Below, one piece after another: positions 35,047 to 35,238 of a stretch of DNA of 35,238 nt. Numbering within the stretch: position 1 is the first letter of the stretch; the number at the start of each line of letters is the position of its first letter. The position numbers and the translations under genes were made by a program. Source of the DNA: Liquorilactobacillus mali. GTDB lineage: Bacteria > Bacillota > Bacilli > Lactobacillales > Lactobacillaceae. The DNA is taken from positions 1 through 35,238 of the forward strand of contig NZ_JQAR01000024.1 in the NCBI RefSeq assembly GCF_001437155.1, given 5' to 3'. The notes under the pieces are model-generated. The model worked only from the letters and a program-made list of their open reading frames with translations, searched no databases and was not told where the DNA came from.

Positions 35047-35111
35047 AAAAACTTCCTTTCGTATATGTTTTGGTTGGTAGCCGAAAACTATTATATCGAA
35101 AGGAAGTTTTT
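35047..35111 (-). promoter_or_regulatory. Leader hairpin hiding the tnpA ribosome site
   Basis: Positions 35047-35061 and 35097-35111 are 15-base exact complements. The arm next to the start codon contains the ribosome site AAAGGAAG. When folded as RNA it would block translation, as known for IS200, where SD sequestration keeps transposition low. Confidence 0.75.
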
Positions 35112-35179
35112 CTCGCTAAAGCTCTTTTGACCCCCACAAGTAAAACTTGTGGTTTATTTAACGAACTAATACAAAAAAA

Positions 35180-35238
35180 GGACGAGGCTGTGACATAACT
35201 AGCCTCTGTATAAGCAAATAGGACGAGAAACCGAATTT
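35180..35238. repeat. Partial intergenic hairpin repeat at the window edge
   Basis: GAGGCT (35184-35189) pairs with AGCCTC (35201-35206) around TGTGACATAACT. It is followed by AGGACGAGAAACCGAATTT, which looks like the first arm of a second hairpin cut by the window end. GAGGCTGTGACATAACTAG-like units are familiar in lactobacillar intergenic DNA. It lies just outside the left end of the IS. Confidence 0.4.

Larger units (their letters stand above)
34490..35160 (-). mobile_element. IS200-type insertion sequence
   Basis: A single-gene element of about 670 bp. Both ends carry matching 19-base hairpins with 8-base stems and 3-base loops: right end CCACCAGC-ATA-GCTGGTGG (34500-34518), left end CCACAAGT-AAA-ACTTGTGG (35134-35152). 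These are the imperfectly repeated sub-terminal hairpins that Y1 transposases recognise. There are no terminal inverted repeats and no visible target duplication, as expected for this family. Two more hairpins (34528-34542 and about 34556-34573) between tnpA and the right end look like terminators. Exact boundaries are estimates. Confidence 0.82.

Noticed and set aside
35047-35152. Possible CRISPR-like or guide-RNA array next to the IS
   Set aside because: There are only single hairpins, no regular repeat-spacer pattern, and no tnpB or cas gene.

Overview
The window looks like a chromosomal segment of a low-GC lactic acid bacterium of the family Lactobacillaceae. The evidence is the AT-rich sequence, strong AGGAGG-type ribosome sites, an argCJBDF operon, a DhaKLM-GlpF glycerol unit, an Nramp manganese importer, a Mub/lectin-type surface protein and a T-box leader. 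I cannot fix the genus from sequence alone.

Layout. (1) 0.2-3.8 kb, minus strand: an Mga-like regulator followed by an L-type-lectin/MucBP surface adhesin broken by one in-frame TGA. (2) 4.1-9.4 kb, plus strand: a complete argCJBDF operon with a well-formed promoter and a perfect ARG-box palindrome near the predicted transcription start. It makes citrulline from glutamate via acetylated intermediates; argG, argH and carbamoyl-phosphate synthase are not here. (3) 9.7-13.2 kb, minus: an FAD-linked 2-hydroxyacid oxidoreductase behind a full T-box leader whose specifier reads GAU (Asp), then a NUDIX hydrolase and an Atg22/UMF1-type MFS transporter. (4) 13.6-19.4 kb: two overlapping tiny membrane-protein genes and ferrochelatase (minus); two tandem VIT/CCC1 transporters behind a perfect 13-1-13 palindrome and a CzrA-type ArsR regulator (plus); then MntH with a universal stress protein (minus). 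This is a metal-homeostasis block. (5) 19.6-21.2 kb, minus: a YhdH-type oxidoreductase and a uracil-DNA-glycosylase-like protein. (6) 21.5-34.3 kb: a glycerol/glycerophosphodiester block. It holds a CUT1 ABC transporter with a metallophosphoesterase (minus; its binding protein is frameshifted at a G7 run), glpF-dhaM-dhaL-dhaK (minus), a decayed FrnE/DsbA-like pseudogene, and a second, intact Ugp-like ABC transporter (plus). (7) 34.5-35.2 kb: an IS200-type element.

A dispersed intergenic repeat of up to about 170 bp recurs six times. It ends in a hairpin with the core GCTAGGTCAAA and often sits where a terminator is expected. It is the main structure not explained by genes.

Three genes are broken (adhesin, binding protein, FrnE-like protein). 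The first two carry single lesions that could be recent mutations, phase variation or assembly errors; the third is an old remnant. The most interesting regulatory observation is the Asp-type T-box in front of an FAD hydroxyacid oxidoreductase, which suggests a link to oxaloacetate/aspartate supply. All functional assignments come from reading motifs; no database search was run.
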